Source: Bacillota bacterium (GTDB taxonomy: Bacteria > Bacillota > Clostridia > Lachnospirales > Lachnospiraceae). From it: a stretch of DNA of 64,000 nucleotides. The notes below the pieces were generated by a model. That model did not search any database. It was given only the letters and a program-made list of their open reading frames with translations, and was not told the DNA's origin. The stretch covers positions 1 through 64,000 of the forward strand of contig JAEYSV010000014.1 of NCBI GenBank assembly GCA_023434365.1, written 5' to 3'. The translations under genes were made by a program, and so were the position numbers. Shown here piece by piece: positions 17,276 to 25,868 of this stretch (positions are counted from its first letter, which is position 1; each line of letters starts with the position of its first letter).

Positions 17276-19438
17276 ATGAGTGATTCTGTAACAAAGGTAC
17301 TCATTAATAAATACCAGCTAGGTGATATTCAGATAAGGTATTTGCTAGTGATGGATATTAAGCAGGTGGAAATGCAGATTATTCCTGCGGCAATGGAGGG
17401 TCAGATACTTGAAACAAAGTTTTCAAGGAGAGATGGACTAGTACAGCTTAAGCTAATTAAAGATCAGTATTCCGGAAGTTATGCTGGTGGAATGACGATG
17501 CGAAATAGTGGTACTATGCAATTTTTTCAATATGATCATCAGGAGTGCGATAAGTTTGATGATCGTATTGTAATACGAACTTATCTAACGGATTACCGAT
17601 GTTATGAGCTTATTCATACCGTTACCTATTATTATGGTGAATATGGTTTCGAGGTTTATACAACGTTTCATAATGTTGCAGGAGAAACAGCCGAGCTTGA
17701 GATGTTGTCAAGCTTTAGTATGAGCGAAATTACACCTTTCGTAAAGGGCGATGCTCATGATAATTTATTACTTCATCGAATTCGAAGTAAATGGAGTCAT
17801 GAAGGACGTTTACATACACAAACCTTCGAAGACTTACAGTTAGAACCTAACTGGATTCTATGGCAGCCTCAATCAGAGCGTTTTGGGCAAATTGGGACAA
17901 TGCCGGTTAAAAAATATCATCCTTTTGTAGCCGTGGAGGACTGTGCCAACCAGGTGCTCTGGGGAGCACAGCTTGCAGTCAGCGGTTCCTGGCAGATGGA
18001 GGTCTATCGAAGAGATGAAGGGGTCGCTATATCGGGAGGATTAGCAGATCGAGAGTTTGGTCACTGGGTGAAAAAAGTAGAGGCAGGTGAGAGTTTTTCG
18101 ACTCCTAAAGCACTGATAAGTGTATGTCAGGGAAATATAGATTACTTGTGTCAGCGCCTTACTTCAATGATGGAACGTCATCGCAAAATTCAACCAAAAT
18201 GTGAGCAGGATTTACCTATTATATTTAATGAATATTGCTCCAGCTGGGGCAAGCCAACGGAGGAATCGGTTGCTAAGCTTGCTAGCAGTCTCAAAGGACG
18301 TGGGGTAGAGTATTTTGTAATTGACTGTGGATGGTTTAGTGACTCAGAGAAAAACTGGGGAGACTCTATGGGGGATTACAAGGTAGCAAAAGAGCGTTTT
18401 CCAAAGGGAATCAAACATACCGTTAAGACAATTAAAGAGGCTGGAATGAAACCAGGAATCTGGTTCGAAATTGAAAATGTCGGTTGGGCTTCAAAAGCTT
18501 ATGAAGATATTTCGCATCTATTAACACGCGATGGTGTAACACTTACGACAGTGAATCGCCGTTTTTGGGATATGAGGCAAACCTGGGTTAAAGAGCATTT
18601 GAGAAAACTAGTCATTAATTTCTTAAAGGAAAATAAGTTTGACTATCTTAAGATGGATTATAATGATACAATCGGTATTGGATGCGATGGTGCAGAATCC
18701 TTAGGAGAAGGGCTGCGTCAATTAGTTGATAGTTACGTAGAATTTGTTCAACTTATCCGTAAGGAACTTCCAAACTTAGTTATAGAAAATTGTGCTTCCG
18801 GAGGTCATCGTTTAGAACCTGAAATGATGGAGTTATGTGCAATGGGTTCTTTCTCTGATGCACATGAGTGTTTAGAGATTCCAGTCATTGCGGCCAATAT
18901 ACACCGTATGATTTTGCCTGCCCAAAGTCAGATATGGGTGGTAATTAGAAAGGATGCTTCATTAAAAAGAATTGCTTATGTAGTAGCCTCCGCCTTTCTT
19001 GGAAGAATGTGCTTTTCCGGAGATATGTCAGAGCTAACGAATGAGCAATGGGAGCAAATCCAAAAAGGAATTCAGTTTTATAATTTAATAAAACCTGCTA
19101 TTTTATCAGGTTACACCTATTTTTACGCTAACAGAGGCAAGAGTGACAGACACCTCAGTGGATGGCAAGCAATTTTACGTGTTCAGTGTGAAGAGACGGG
19201 GAGTGCAGTAGACAGGAATCTATATGAAGGAAGGCATCTGAGTGCATATCTGGTACTTCATACCTTTGCTGCCCCATATGATGAGGTGATACAAATTCCA
19301 TTACCAAAGGATTGCCCTAGTCAGATAAAACAAGTCTATTCAGATAGTGAAGTAGAGTTGTTAATTGAGAATGGAATGTTAACTTATAAACCTACTGAGG
19401 AGCATAAAGCAATTGCGATCTACCTCTGTGAGAGATAG
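17276..19438 (+). CDS. GH36 alpha-galactosidase
   Basis: This enzyme of about 720 residues has the GH36 arrangement: an N-terminal beta-sandwich domain of about 320 residues, a (beta/alpha)8 barrel from about 330 to 620 and a C-terminal beta domain. The barrel contains FVIDCGWF, the nucleophile Asp461 in LKMDYND, the CASGGHR substrate motif and acid/base Asp528 in SFSDAHE. It should release alpha-1,6-linked galactose from raffinose-type oligosaccharides or galactomannan. There is no signal peptide, so it acts in the cytoplasm on imported sugars. The ATG at 17276 is chosen for its AAGGAGGG site; the frame is open upstream to a TTG at 17231 with no ribosome site. No sugar transporter or regulator adjoins it. 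Confidence 0.9.
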   Translation: MSDSVTKVLINKYQLGDIQIRYLLVMDIKQVEMQIIPAAMEGQILETKFSRRDGLVQLKLIKDQYSGSYAGGMTMRNSGTMQFFQYDHQECDKFDDRIVIRTYLTDYRCYELIHTVTYYYGEYGFEVYTTFHNVAGETAELEMLSSFSMSEITPFVKGDAHDNLLLHRIRSKWSHEGRLHTQTFEDLQLEPNWILWQPQSERFGQIGTMPVKKYHPFVAVEDCANQVLWGAQLAVSGSWQMEVYRRDEGVAISGGLADREFGHWVKKVEAGESFSTPKALISVCQGNIDYLCQRLTSMMERHRKIQPKCEQDLPIIFNEYCSSWGKPTEESVAKLASSLKGRGVEYFVIDCGWFSDSEKNWGDSMGDYKVAKERFPKGIKHTVKTIKEAGMKPGIWFEIENVGWASKAYEDISHLLTRDGVTLTTVNRRFWDMRQTWVKEHLRKLVINFLKENKFDYLKMDYNDTIGIGCDGAESLGEGLRQLVDSYVEFVQLIRKELPNLVIENCASGGHRLEPEMMELCAMGSFSDAHECLEIPVIAANIHRMILPAQSQIWVVIRKDASLKRIAYVVASAFLGRMCFSGDMSELTNEQWEQIQKGIQFYNLIKPAILSGYTYFYANRGKSDRHLSGWQAILRVQCEETGSAVDRNLYEGRHLSAYLVLHTFAAPYDEVIQIPLPKDCPSQIKQVYSDSEVELLIENGMLTYKPTEEHKAIAIYLCER

Positions 19439-19494
19439 ATCCTTTGGCGAATTCCAACATGAATTAGGAATTAAGATTGTATGGAATTAAATTC

Positions 19495-19523
19495 TTGACT
19501 TGCACTCATAATATGAATATATT
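19495..19523 (+). promoter_or_regulatory. Promoter of the GltD-like oxidoreductase gene
   Basis: TTGACT (19495-19500), a 17-bp spacer and TATATT (19518-19523) lie 46 bp before the start codon. Confidence 0.65.
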
Positions 19524-19568
19524 GATAATGAAGCGACTGAAAATTTTGACAGAATATGGAGATGACAG

Positions 19569-20807
19569 ATGAAAGACTTATTATTTGAGGCAGATCGTTG
19601 TTTGCAATGTAAAAATGCTAGATGTAAGAGTCATTGTCCGATTAATACAGAAATTCCACAGATTATTACTTTGTTTAAACAGGGTGATATTATGGAGGCG
19701 GGAAGAAGGTTATTCGAAAATAATCCTTTGTCCGCAGTATGTGCTGTAGTATGCCCCCATGAAGACCAGTGCAAAGGATTTTGTATTAAAGGAATCAAAG
19801 ACGAACCAATAGAGTTTCATGCAATGGAAGAATACATCAGTAACTATTATATGGACCAGGTTAAGTTTGAGAAACCGGAGTCACTTGGTAAACGTGTAGC
19901 AATAGTTGGTGGTGGCCCAGCTGGGATAACAATCGCATTTATCCTTGCATTAAAGGGGTATCAAATTACGCTATTTGATGCTCATGAAAAGATAGGCGGA
20001 GTGCTTAGATATGGAATTCCGGAGTATCGTCTTCCTAATAGAATAGTTGACCGGTATGAGGAACTGTTAATAGACTTAGGAGTAAAGATACGTCCAAACA
20101 CCTTAATCGGACCGGTAATCACATTGGAAAAACTATTTAATGATGGCTATCAGGCAATCTTTATCGGTACCGGAGTATGGAATCCAAAAAGATTAGAGAT
20201 TAAAGGAGAAACCCTTGGCAATGTTCACTATGCCATTGATTATCTGAAATCTCCACAGGTATACAGACTTGGTAATCGGGTGTGTGTGATTGGTGCTGGT
20301 AATGTTGCAATGGATGCAGCCAGAACAGCAAAACGAAACGGGGCAAATGAAGTATATGTCATGTACCGAAAAGGGTTTGAACAGATGAGTTGCACAAAGA
20401 AGGAGCTTGAGGAAGCAAAAGAAGATGGAATTGTGTTCGAGCTATTCAAAACTCCGATTGAACTCTTAGAAGAAGGTGTTATGTATGCTCAAACCTCTAA
20501 TGAAACAAGAGAGGATGGAAGGATTGAGACAGTCATACTTCCGAATACTGAACAATTATTTGAGTGTGACTCAATTATTGTGGCAGTTAGTCAGAGCCCA
20601 AAAAATAATATCGTAAATAATACAACTGGTTTACAGACTTCCAAATGGGGATTGTTATTAACGGATGATCGAGGAAATACAACGAAGAAAGGCGTATTTG
20701 CATCTGGCGATGTTGTTACAGGTGCAAAAACAGTAGTAGAGGCTGTGGCACATGCAAAAGTAGTAGCTGAGGAAATTCATCAGTATGTAATGAATCAATT
20801 GCATTAA
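19569..20807 (+). CDS. GltD-like FAD/NAD(P) oxidoreductase with N-terminal Fe-S motif
   Basis: The 412-residue protein opens with the Cys motifs of the dihydropyrimidine-dehydrogenase-like Fe-S domain (CLQCKNARCKSHCP and CAVVCPHEDQCKGFC). An FAD-binding GGGPAG fold (VAIVGGGPAGITIAF, about residue 110) and an NAD(P)-binding GAGNVAMDAA fold (about residue 240) follow. This is the layout of the glutamate synthase small subunit and of NfnB/SudA-type flavoproteins. No gltB or nfnA partner is adjacent, so the physiological electron partner is unknown. It may feed electrons to a distant partner or act alone. GGAG is spaced correctly from the ATG. It is slightly shorter than typical GltD or NfnB (about 460 residues). 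Confidence 0.85.
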   Translation: MKDLLFEADRCLQCKNARCKSHCPINTEIPQIITLFKQGDIMEAGRRLFENNPLSAVCAVVCPHEDQCKGFCIKGIKDEPIEFHAMEEYISNYYMDQVKFEKPESLGKRVAIVGGGPAGITIAFILALKGYQITLFDAHEKIGGVLRYGIPEYRLPNRIVDRYEELLIDLGVKIRPNTLIGPVITLEKLFNDGYQAIFIGTGVWNPKRLEIKGETLGNVHYAIDYLKSPQVYRLGNRVCVIGAGNVAMDAARTAKRNGANEVYVMYRKGFEQMSCTKKELEEAKEDGIVFELFKTPIELLEEGVMYAQTSNETREDGRIETVILPNTEQLFECDSIIVAVSQSPKNNIVNNTTGLQTSKWGLLLTDDRGNTTKKGVFASGDVVTGAKTVVEAVAHAKVVAEEIHQYVMNQLH

Positions 20808-20909
20808 ACAGTCTGACAGGCTATAATAGATAAGAAATATAAGAATAACATTAATTATAAAAATCATATAAAGATACCTTCGAATATGTAAAATATTTCT
20901 AAAGAAAGT

Positions 20910-20938
20910 TTGACCAAATTGGAAATATTTGGTATAAT
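20910..20938 (+). promoter_or_regulatory. Promoter of the DUF4190-type gene at 20969
   Basis: TTGACC (20910-20915) and TATAAT (20933-20938) have the optimal 17-bp spacer and give a short leader of about 25 nt before the ATG. Confidence 0.8.
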
Positions 20939-20968
20939 TTAAATAAGAAAATTTTGGGAGGTATCTTT

Positions 20969-21307
20969 ATGAACAATAATACTAATACAAGCACTTGTCT
21001 TGTATTCGGCATCATTGGTTTAGTATTATCAACCTTTGGTGCAATTTGTTTTGGTGTGTACTGTTCTATTCCGGGACTTGCTCTTGGTCTGGTGGGGTTG
21101 ATTATGTCAATCAACGTAAAAAAGCAGACTATGAATCAACAGGGCAATTCCGCCTTTGTAGTTAGCTTGCTAGCAATCATTTTTGCAGCTTTATTTACAA
21201 TAGGATGTGCGGCATGTGATATTGGCGGTTATGGCTGCAAGGGCATTGTTGGAGGTAGTTGTTCCGCAGTGAGTGACGCTAGGGATATTTCTAGTTTGTT
21301 TGATTAA
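20969..21307 (+). CDS. Small two-helix membrane protein (DUF4190-like)
   Basis: The product is about 112 residues with a short Asn/Thr-rich N-terminus and the repeated hydrophobic hairpin typical of DUF4190 proteins (LVFGIIGLVLSTFGAICFG, then ALGLVGLIMSI). A third hydrophobic stretch (VVSLLAIIFAALFTIGCAAC) precedes a short tail with several Cys and Gly residues (CAACDIGGYGCKG). GGGAGG at 20956-20961 sets the ATG. It has its own promoter and terminator, so it is a single-gene unit. DUF4190 proteins have no established function. Confidence 0.7.
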   Translation: MNNNTNTSTCLVFGIIGLVLSTFGAICFGVYCSIPGLALGLVGLIMSINVKKQTMNQQGNSAFVVSLLAIIFAALFTIGCAACDIGGYGCKGIVGGSCSAVSDARDISSLFD

Positions 21308-21348
21308 TGTTTTATGATACAAATCTAGTTAATACATAGTAATAGCTT

Positions 21349-21386
21349 AAGAGGAGGCGTTCCTTTTTACGCTTCCTCTTTTCTCT
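21349..21386 (+). terminator. Terminator after the DUF4190-like gene
   Basis: Stem AAGAGGAGGCGT (21349-21360) with ACGCTTCCTCTT (21369-21380), one G-U pair, loop of 8 nt and a T-rich tail that runs into the next repeat. Confidence 0.85.
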
Positions 21387-21457
21387 TATGTCATAGAAAA
21401 TTGCTTACAATTTCCTTTGACATAAGAGATGCTCCGCAAGAATCGCACTGCGACGGG
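21382..21457. repeat. Palindromic repeat family, copy 3
   Basis: The outer 12-bp stem TCTCTTATGTCA (21382-21393) / TGACATAAGAGA (21418-21429) encloses the related inner hairpin GAAAATTGCTTACAATTTCC. It is followed by GCTCCGCAAGAATCGCACTG and CGACGGGAGA, matching the GC-rich extension of copy 1. It ends about 20 bp before the lgt start, so it lies in the lgt leader. Confidence 0.75.
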
Positions 21458-21476
21458 AGATTAGGAGGATGGAGTT

Positions 21477-22298
21477 ATGTACCCGATGATTAAAGTAATT
21501 AATATTGAAATACCGGTTTATGGAATTATCGGTATTTTAGCCTTTATTCTTGCCTATTTTTATGCTAGAAGTAAGGCTAGGCTATATAACATAGATAAGC
21601 AAGATGTCTTATATGCGGCTTGTTATGGTGCAGTAGGACTGTTTATCGGAGCCAAACTATTATATTTTCTAGCGCTGTTACCTAAGTTTGTCTCTCATAT
21701 TGATGAGGTAATCTTGCATCCTAAAGAAGCAATAGAATATTTTCTGGGTGGCTTTGTATTCTATGGTGGACTGATAGGATTATTAATTGGTGTGATTATT
21801 TATTGTCGTAAATTCCAGTTATCGGTGATTAGTTATGCCAATATCATTGCACCTGGAATCTTAATTGTACATAGTCTTGGTAGAATTGGATGTTTTTTTG
21901 CTGGTTGTTGTTATGGAATAGAATATGATGGGCCGCTCTCAATTACCTTTCCGGTGAATCATTTTACAATGGAGATGGCAGGCGTGCCACGGTTTCCAGT
22001 TCAGTTACTAGAGAGTTTACTGAATCTGCTTATGTTTGTAGTTTTATTCGTATATGGACGTAAAAAACGGCCAGAGGGTCAGTTATTAGGAATTTATCTG
22101 ATATTTTATTCGACAGTGCGGTTTGCACTTGAATATGTCAGAGCAGATGCCGTTCGAGGTGTTTTTTGGGGTATTAGTACTTCGCAATGGATTAGTTTAG
22201 GGTTGTTACCTTTAGGTATGATTATTACCATTTATTCGACGAAAAGAGAAAAGAAGATAGCCGACAGGAGGAATAAAGTTGTTAGTCAGAAAATCTAG
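21477..22298 (+). CDS. lgt: Prolipoprotein diacylglyceryl transferase
   Basis: The 273-residue integral membrane enzyme has seven likely helices and the Lgt signature region HSLGRIGCFFAGCCYG (about residues 136-151), the clostridial version of the canonical GRxGNFxNxE motif. Other family hallmarks are GGLIGLLIG (GGFVFYGG region) and the C-terminal SQWISLG. It transfers diacylglycerol from phosphatidylglycerol to the lipobox cysteine of prolipoproteins at the cytoplasmic membrane. The ATG follows TTAGGAGGATGG. Its last 20 bases overlap the next gene, which itself encodes a lipoprotein, so the two are translationally coupled. Confidence 0.93.
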   Translation: MYPMIKVINIEIPVYGIIGILAFILAYFYARSKARLYNIDKQDVLYAACYGAVGLFIGAKLLYFLALLPKFVSHIDEVILHPKEAIEYFLGGFVFYGGLIGLLIGVIIYCRKFQLSVISYANIIAPGILIVHSLGRIGCFFAGCCYGIEYDGPLSITFPVNHFTMEMAGVPRFPVQLLESLLNLLMFVVLFVYGRKKRPEGQLLGIYLIFYSTVRFALEYVRADAVRGVFWGISTSQWISLGLLPLGMIITIYSTKREKKIADRRNKVVSQKI

Positions 22299-24384
22299 TT
22301 ATCGAGGCAAAAATGTTATAGTTATTTTATTAATTTTTAGCATTATTATATCAGGATGTCTTATTCCGGGTACATACACACAAGCAGTTACTACATCCTA
22401 TCGCTCCGTTGTAAAAAGCACAGCCCCTGTGAAGTCAGCGAGGCCAGATGTTAGAGTAACTCATCCTAAGCTCAATACAATTAAATTAAGTTGGCAGAAG
22501 ATTGCCAATGCCAAGGGTTATAATATCTATATGTCAGAATCCAAAGATAGTAGTTTTGATTATGTATCATCAGTATTTACTAATGAAGTTGTGTTTACGA
22601 ATCTAACAGATACCTTACGTAGCGATTTTGGTAAAAGTTATATAGTGGACCTGACTGCGAGTGGGGTTAAGCAAAATAAGACATATTATTTTATAGTTGT
22701 ACCATTTTTTTTAACGTCTAAGGGAACCGCAGAAGGCACACCGTCTAGAATAGTCGCGGAGACAGCCAATCGTATTGGAATTGATGTCTCACACAATCAG
22801 GGAAAGATAGATTGGGATAGAGTAAAAAAAGAAACCGATGTTCAGTTTGTAATGATACGTGTATCAGATTCGATATCAACTTACGACCGGCAGTTTACAT
22901 ATAATATGGAAAATGCAAAAAGGGTGGGACTAAAGGTCGGAGTTTATATATACAGTAGAGCAACGACAGAAGCAAAGGCAATAGAAGAAGCCAAATACAT
23001 TATAAGTAAAATAAAAGGATATCATCTTGATTATCCAGTTGCGTTTGATATTGAAAACGACGTACAAAAAAAATTAAGCAAAACAACAAATTCTAAGATC
23101 ATTAATGCATTTTGTTATACAATTAAGAGTGCTGGGTATCAGCCAATGGTATATACAGGATTTTCGTATATGAATGATTATTTGGACTATAATCTGTTTC
23201 GTAGCTATCCGATATGGATGTCACGTTATAATTCGGATTTGAATTATAATCATCCAGTACGGATGTGGCAGTTTACCAGCCAAGGTAAACTACCTGGAAT
23301 CACAGAAAATACCGTGGATCTAAATTATGAGTTCCATTCACAGGAAGCACTTTCTGGTACTGTTGTAATCGAAGCAGACACCAAAGAAAGATATTATCTA
23401 GCGAAGAAGGGTGAGATGCTTTCAGCGATTGCCGATAAGGTACATATGACTGCTGATGAAATAAGCAATCATAATCCAAGTATCCTTGACATAGAGACAC
23501 CTTTAAAAGAAGGGCAGAAGGTTAGTTTGAATCAAATCGGGATTGAAGTCGTTGGTATTGACGCGATAACCGGTTTGACAGCCAAATCAAGTAGTTACAA
23601 TTCAATTAAGCTAACCTATAAAAAGGTGGATGTTGCAGATGGATATACCATTTACCGCGCAACTAGTAAAAACGGGACGTACAGCGCAATAGGTACGACC
23701 ACAGGGATTAGTTATACCGATAAAACGGTTACGACAGGAAAAACATATTACTATAAGGTAGAATCTTTTCGATATAGTGTAAATGGTGAAGTAAGAGGTA
23801 GAAAATCCGCTAGTGCATCGGCTAAAGCGATTTTGATGGCACCATCCAAAGTAAAGGTAACATCGACAAGCTATAATTCATTGCAAATAAGCTTTTCTAA
23901 AGTAAGTGGTGCAACTAGTTATCAGGTATATCGTGCTACGTCAAAGAATGGCTCATATAAGCTCATAGGTTCCACCACGAAGACTACCTACGCTGATAAG
24001 AAAAGGACTTTTAATAAAACGTACTACTATAAAGTGCAGGCAGTTCGTAAGTTAAGCTCATCGAATATTCTTAGCACTAAATCTGCTATTGCAAGTGGTA
24101 AAACTTCCTTAGGAAAAAGTGCGATATCCTCCGCTACGGTATCGAGCAGAAAAGTAACCTTGAAGTTTAGTAAAGTATCAGGAGCGAGCGGATATGAAAT
24201 CTACCGAGGTGTTGGAAAAAACGGTAGAATGACCTTGTATAAACGTCTTTCAACAACAAAATATACAACGGGAAAGTTGAATAAAGGAAGTACTTACGTA
24301 TTTAAGGTTCGTGCATATCGTATAGCCAATGGTAAGCGAGTTTATACTGGTTTTAGTAGCATAAAGACAGTTAAAATAAAGTAA
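22279..24384 (+). CDS. Lipoprotein GH25 muramidase with LysM and FN3 domains
   Basis: The 701-residue protein begins at a TTG preceded by AGGAGGA, inside the end of lgt. The N-terminus is a lipoprotein signal (VIVILLIFSIIISGC; lipid-bearing Cys27). An FN3-like module (about 55-155) leads to a GH25 lysozyme domain at about 167-355, with catalytic-type Asp169 in GIDVSHNQG, the DIEND acidic pair and PIWMSRYNS. A LysM-like module (about 377-420, YYLAKKGEMLSAIADK) and three further FN3 repeats (about 430-517, 520-610, 613-700) complete it. It should cleave the beta-1,4 bond between MurNAc and GlcNAc while tethered to the outer face of the membrane. A terminator follows. Confidence 0.9.
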   Translation: MLVRKSSYRGKNVIVILLIFSIIISGCLIPGTYTQAVTTSYRSVVKSTAPVKSARPDVRVTHPKLNTIKLSWQKIANAKGYNIYMSESKDSSFDYVSSVFTNEVVFTNLTDTLRSDFGKSYIVDLTASGVKQNKTYYFIVVPFFLTSKGTAEGTPSRIVAETANRIGIDVSHNQGKIDWDRVKKETDVQFVMIRVSDSISTYDRQFTYNMENAKRVGLKVGVYIYSRATTEAKAIEEAKYIISKIKGYHLDYPVAFDIENDVQKKLSKTTNSKIINAFCYTIKSAGYQPMVYTGFSYMNDYLDYNLFRSYPIWMSRYNSDLNYNHPVRMWQFTSQGKLPGITENTVDLNYEFHSQEALSGTVVIEADTKERYYLAKKGEMLSAIADKVHMTADEISNHNPSILDIETPLKEGQKVSLNQIGIEVVGIDAITGLTAKSSSYNSIKLTYKKVDVADGYTIYRATSKNGTYSAIGTTTGISYTDKTVTTGKTYYYKVESFRYSVNGEVRGRKSASASAKAILMAPSKVKVTSTSYNSLQISFSKVSGATSYQVYRATSKNGSYKLIGSTTKTTYADKKRTFNKTYYYKVQAVRKLSSSNILSTKSAIASGKTSLGKSAISSATVSSRKVTLKFSKVSGASGYEIYRGVGKNGRMTLYKRLSTTKYTTGKLNKGSTYVFKVRAYRIANGKRVYTGFSSIKTVKIK

Positions 24385-24429
24385 AACATAATGCAATCAT
24401 GATGGTAATATAATACATTGAAACTTTGC

Positions 24430-24478
24430 AACAGAACAGATATGATGTCTTAAGTGACAGATCTGTTCTGTTTCTTAT
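24430..24478 (+). terminator. Terminator of the lgt/GH25 operon
   Basis: Perfect 12-bp stem AACAGAACAGAT (24430-24441) / ATCTGTTCTGTT (24461-24472) with a T-rich tail. Confidence 0.85.
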
Positions 24479-24517
24479 TTGGAAATATTATGTAATGACA
24501 GGTAGAAGGGTGATCAT

Positions 24518-25804
24518 ATGAAGGTTGATGAGATAGCGCAGCTAAAGAAAATAACTAGAAAACTAACACCACGATTTGCTATAATTCAGGGTACTTACTG
24601 GATGGCATTTGCAGCATTAATTAGCTTTGCAAGTGTATACTTGCTATCGAAAGGGTTCACAAACGTAGAAATTGGCTTCGTTATGGCATTTTCTAACGTG
24701 GCGGCAGTTTTTGTACAGCCGGTATTAGCAGCAATTGCAGATAATAACAAATCACTCCAGCTTAAGAATCTGATAGCAATCACGTTATGTACTGCAATCA
24801 TAACTGCATTAATTCTTATATGGATCCCTCAGATATTCTGGATTATCATATTGGTATTTATGAGTGTGGTAATCTTACAGTTATCACTACAACCGTTAAT
24901 TAATTCCTTAAGTTTTGAATATGCAAAACAAGGGATACTACTTAACTTTGGGGTAGCGAGAGCATGTGGCTCCATATCGTTTGCTATATTAACCTCCTTT
25001 CTTGGTGGGTTGGTAGAAGAGTATTCCACTGTTGTGTTACCTCTGTCTTATGTTCTCTGCTCCTTAGTCTGTGTGGCAGTAACACTTAGTTTTCGGATAA
25101 GTAAAAAGCAAAAGGCAGAGCAACAGAGTGAGGGTTTAGAGAAACAGGAGCTTATCCATCAATCTTTGGAGATTCAATTTGATGAAGATAGCGTATCAAG
25201 TAACGAAATAGAACGAAAGAAAGATACTTTTGCATTAGTAAGAATATATCCTAGATTCTTTGTGTTATTGATTGGAGTAGTCCTGGTACTTTTTTCTCAT
25301 TGTTGTTTAAATACATTTACGATTCAGATTATTGAGAATGTGGGAGGAAATAGTAATGATATGGGACTCACTTTTTCACTTGCAGCACTTGCGGAAATTC
25401 CTACAATGGTTTTCTTTGCTTTTCTAGTGAAAAAGGTAAAGTGCTCCACACTGTTTCGTATCTCAGGTATATTCTTCTGTATTAAGAATCTAGTCGCTGT
25501 GATGGCGGTTAATGTATTCTGGATTCATATTTCACAAGGGTTTCAGTTACTAGCATATGCATTATTTTTACCAGCAAGTGTATATTATGCAAACTTAATT
25601 ATGAAGGAGCATGATAAAGTGAAAGGACAGGCATTTCTTGGTGTCGCAGCTTGTATAGCAGGAAGCACAGGAAGTTTAATTGGTGGAATTCTAATCGATT
25701 CATTCAGTGTATCTATGATGATGTGGTTTAGTATGTTTGTAGCGTTACTTGGAGCGATTATAATCTTTTTTGCAGTCGAGAATACAAAGCTAAAGAGAGT
25801 ATAG
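24518..25804 (+). CDS. Major facilitator superfamily transporter
   Basis: The 428-residue protein has 12 hydrophobic helices in two groups of six, divided by a charged cytoplasmic loop of about 45 residues (about 198-245, rich in Glu/Gln/Lys/Ser). It resembles the MFS_1-like/LacY-type nucleoside or sugar carriers (early FASVYLLSKGFTNVEIGFVM, later SLIGGILIDSFS). The substrate cannot be assigned. AGAAGGG precedes the ATG. It is bracketed by terminators and so is monocistronic. Confidence 0.85.
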   Translation: MKVDEIAQLKKITRKLTPRFAIIQGTYWMAFAALISFASVYLLSKGFTNVEIGFVMAFSNVAAVFVQPVLAAIADNNKSLQLKNLIAITLCTAIITALILIWIPQIFWIIILVFMSVVILQLSLQPLINSLSFEYAKQGILLNFGVARACGSISFAILTSFLGGLVEEYSTVVLPLSYVLCSLVCVAVTLSFRISKKQKAEQQSEGLEKQELIHQSLEIQFDEDSVSSNEIERKKDTFALVRIYPRFFVLLIGVVLVLFSHCCLNTFTIQIIENVGGNSNDMGLTFSLAALAEIPTMVFFAFLVKKVKCSTLFRISGIFFCIKNLVAVMAVNVFWIHISQGFQLLAYALFLPASVYYANLIMKEHDKVKGQAFLGVAACIAGSTGSLIGGILIDSFSVSMMMWFSMFVALLGAIIIFFAVENTKLKRV

Positions 25805-25825
25805 TAAAACAACAATAATTATAAG

Positions 25826-25855
25826 AAAAGCCGGTAGCAATTGCTACCGGCTTTT
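25826..25855. terminator. Bidirectional terminator between MFS and oppA
   Basis: A perfect 15+15-base palindrome centred on AATT (half-site AAAAGCCGGTAGCAA) is flanked by A and T tracts and serves both convergent genes. Confidence 0.93.
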
Positions 25856-25868
25856 ATCATGCTAATAT

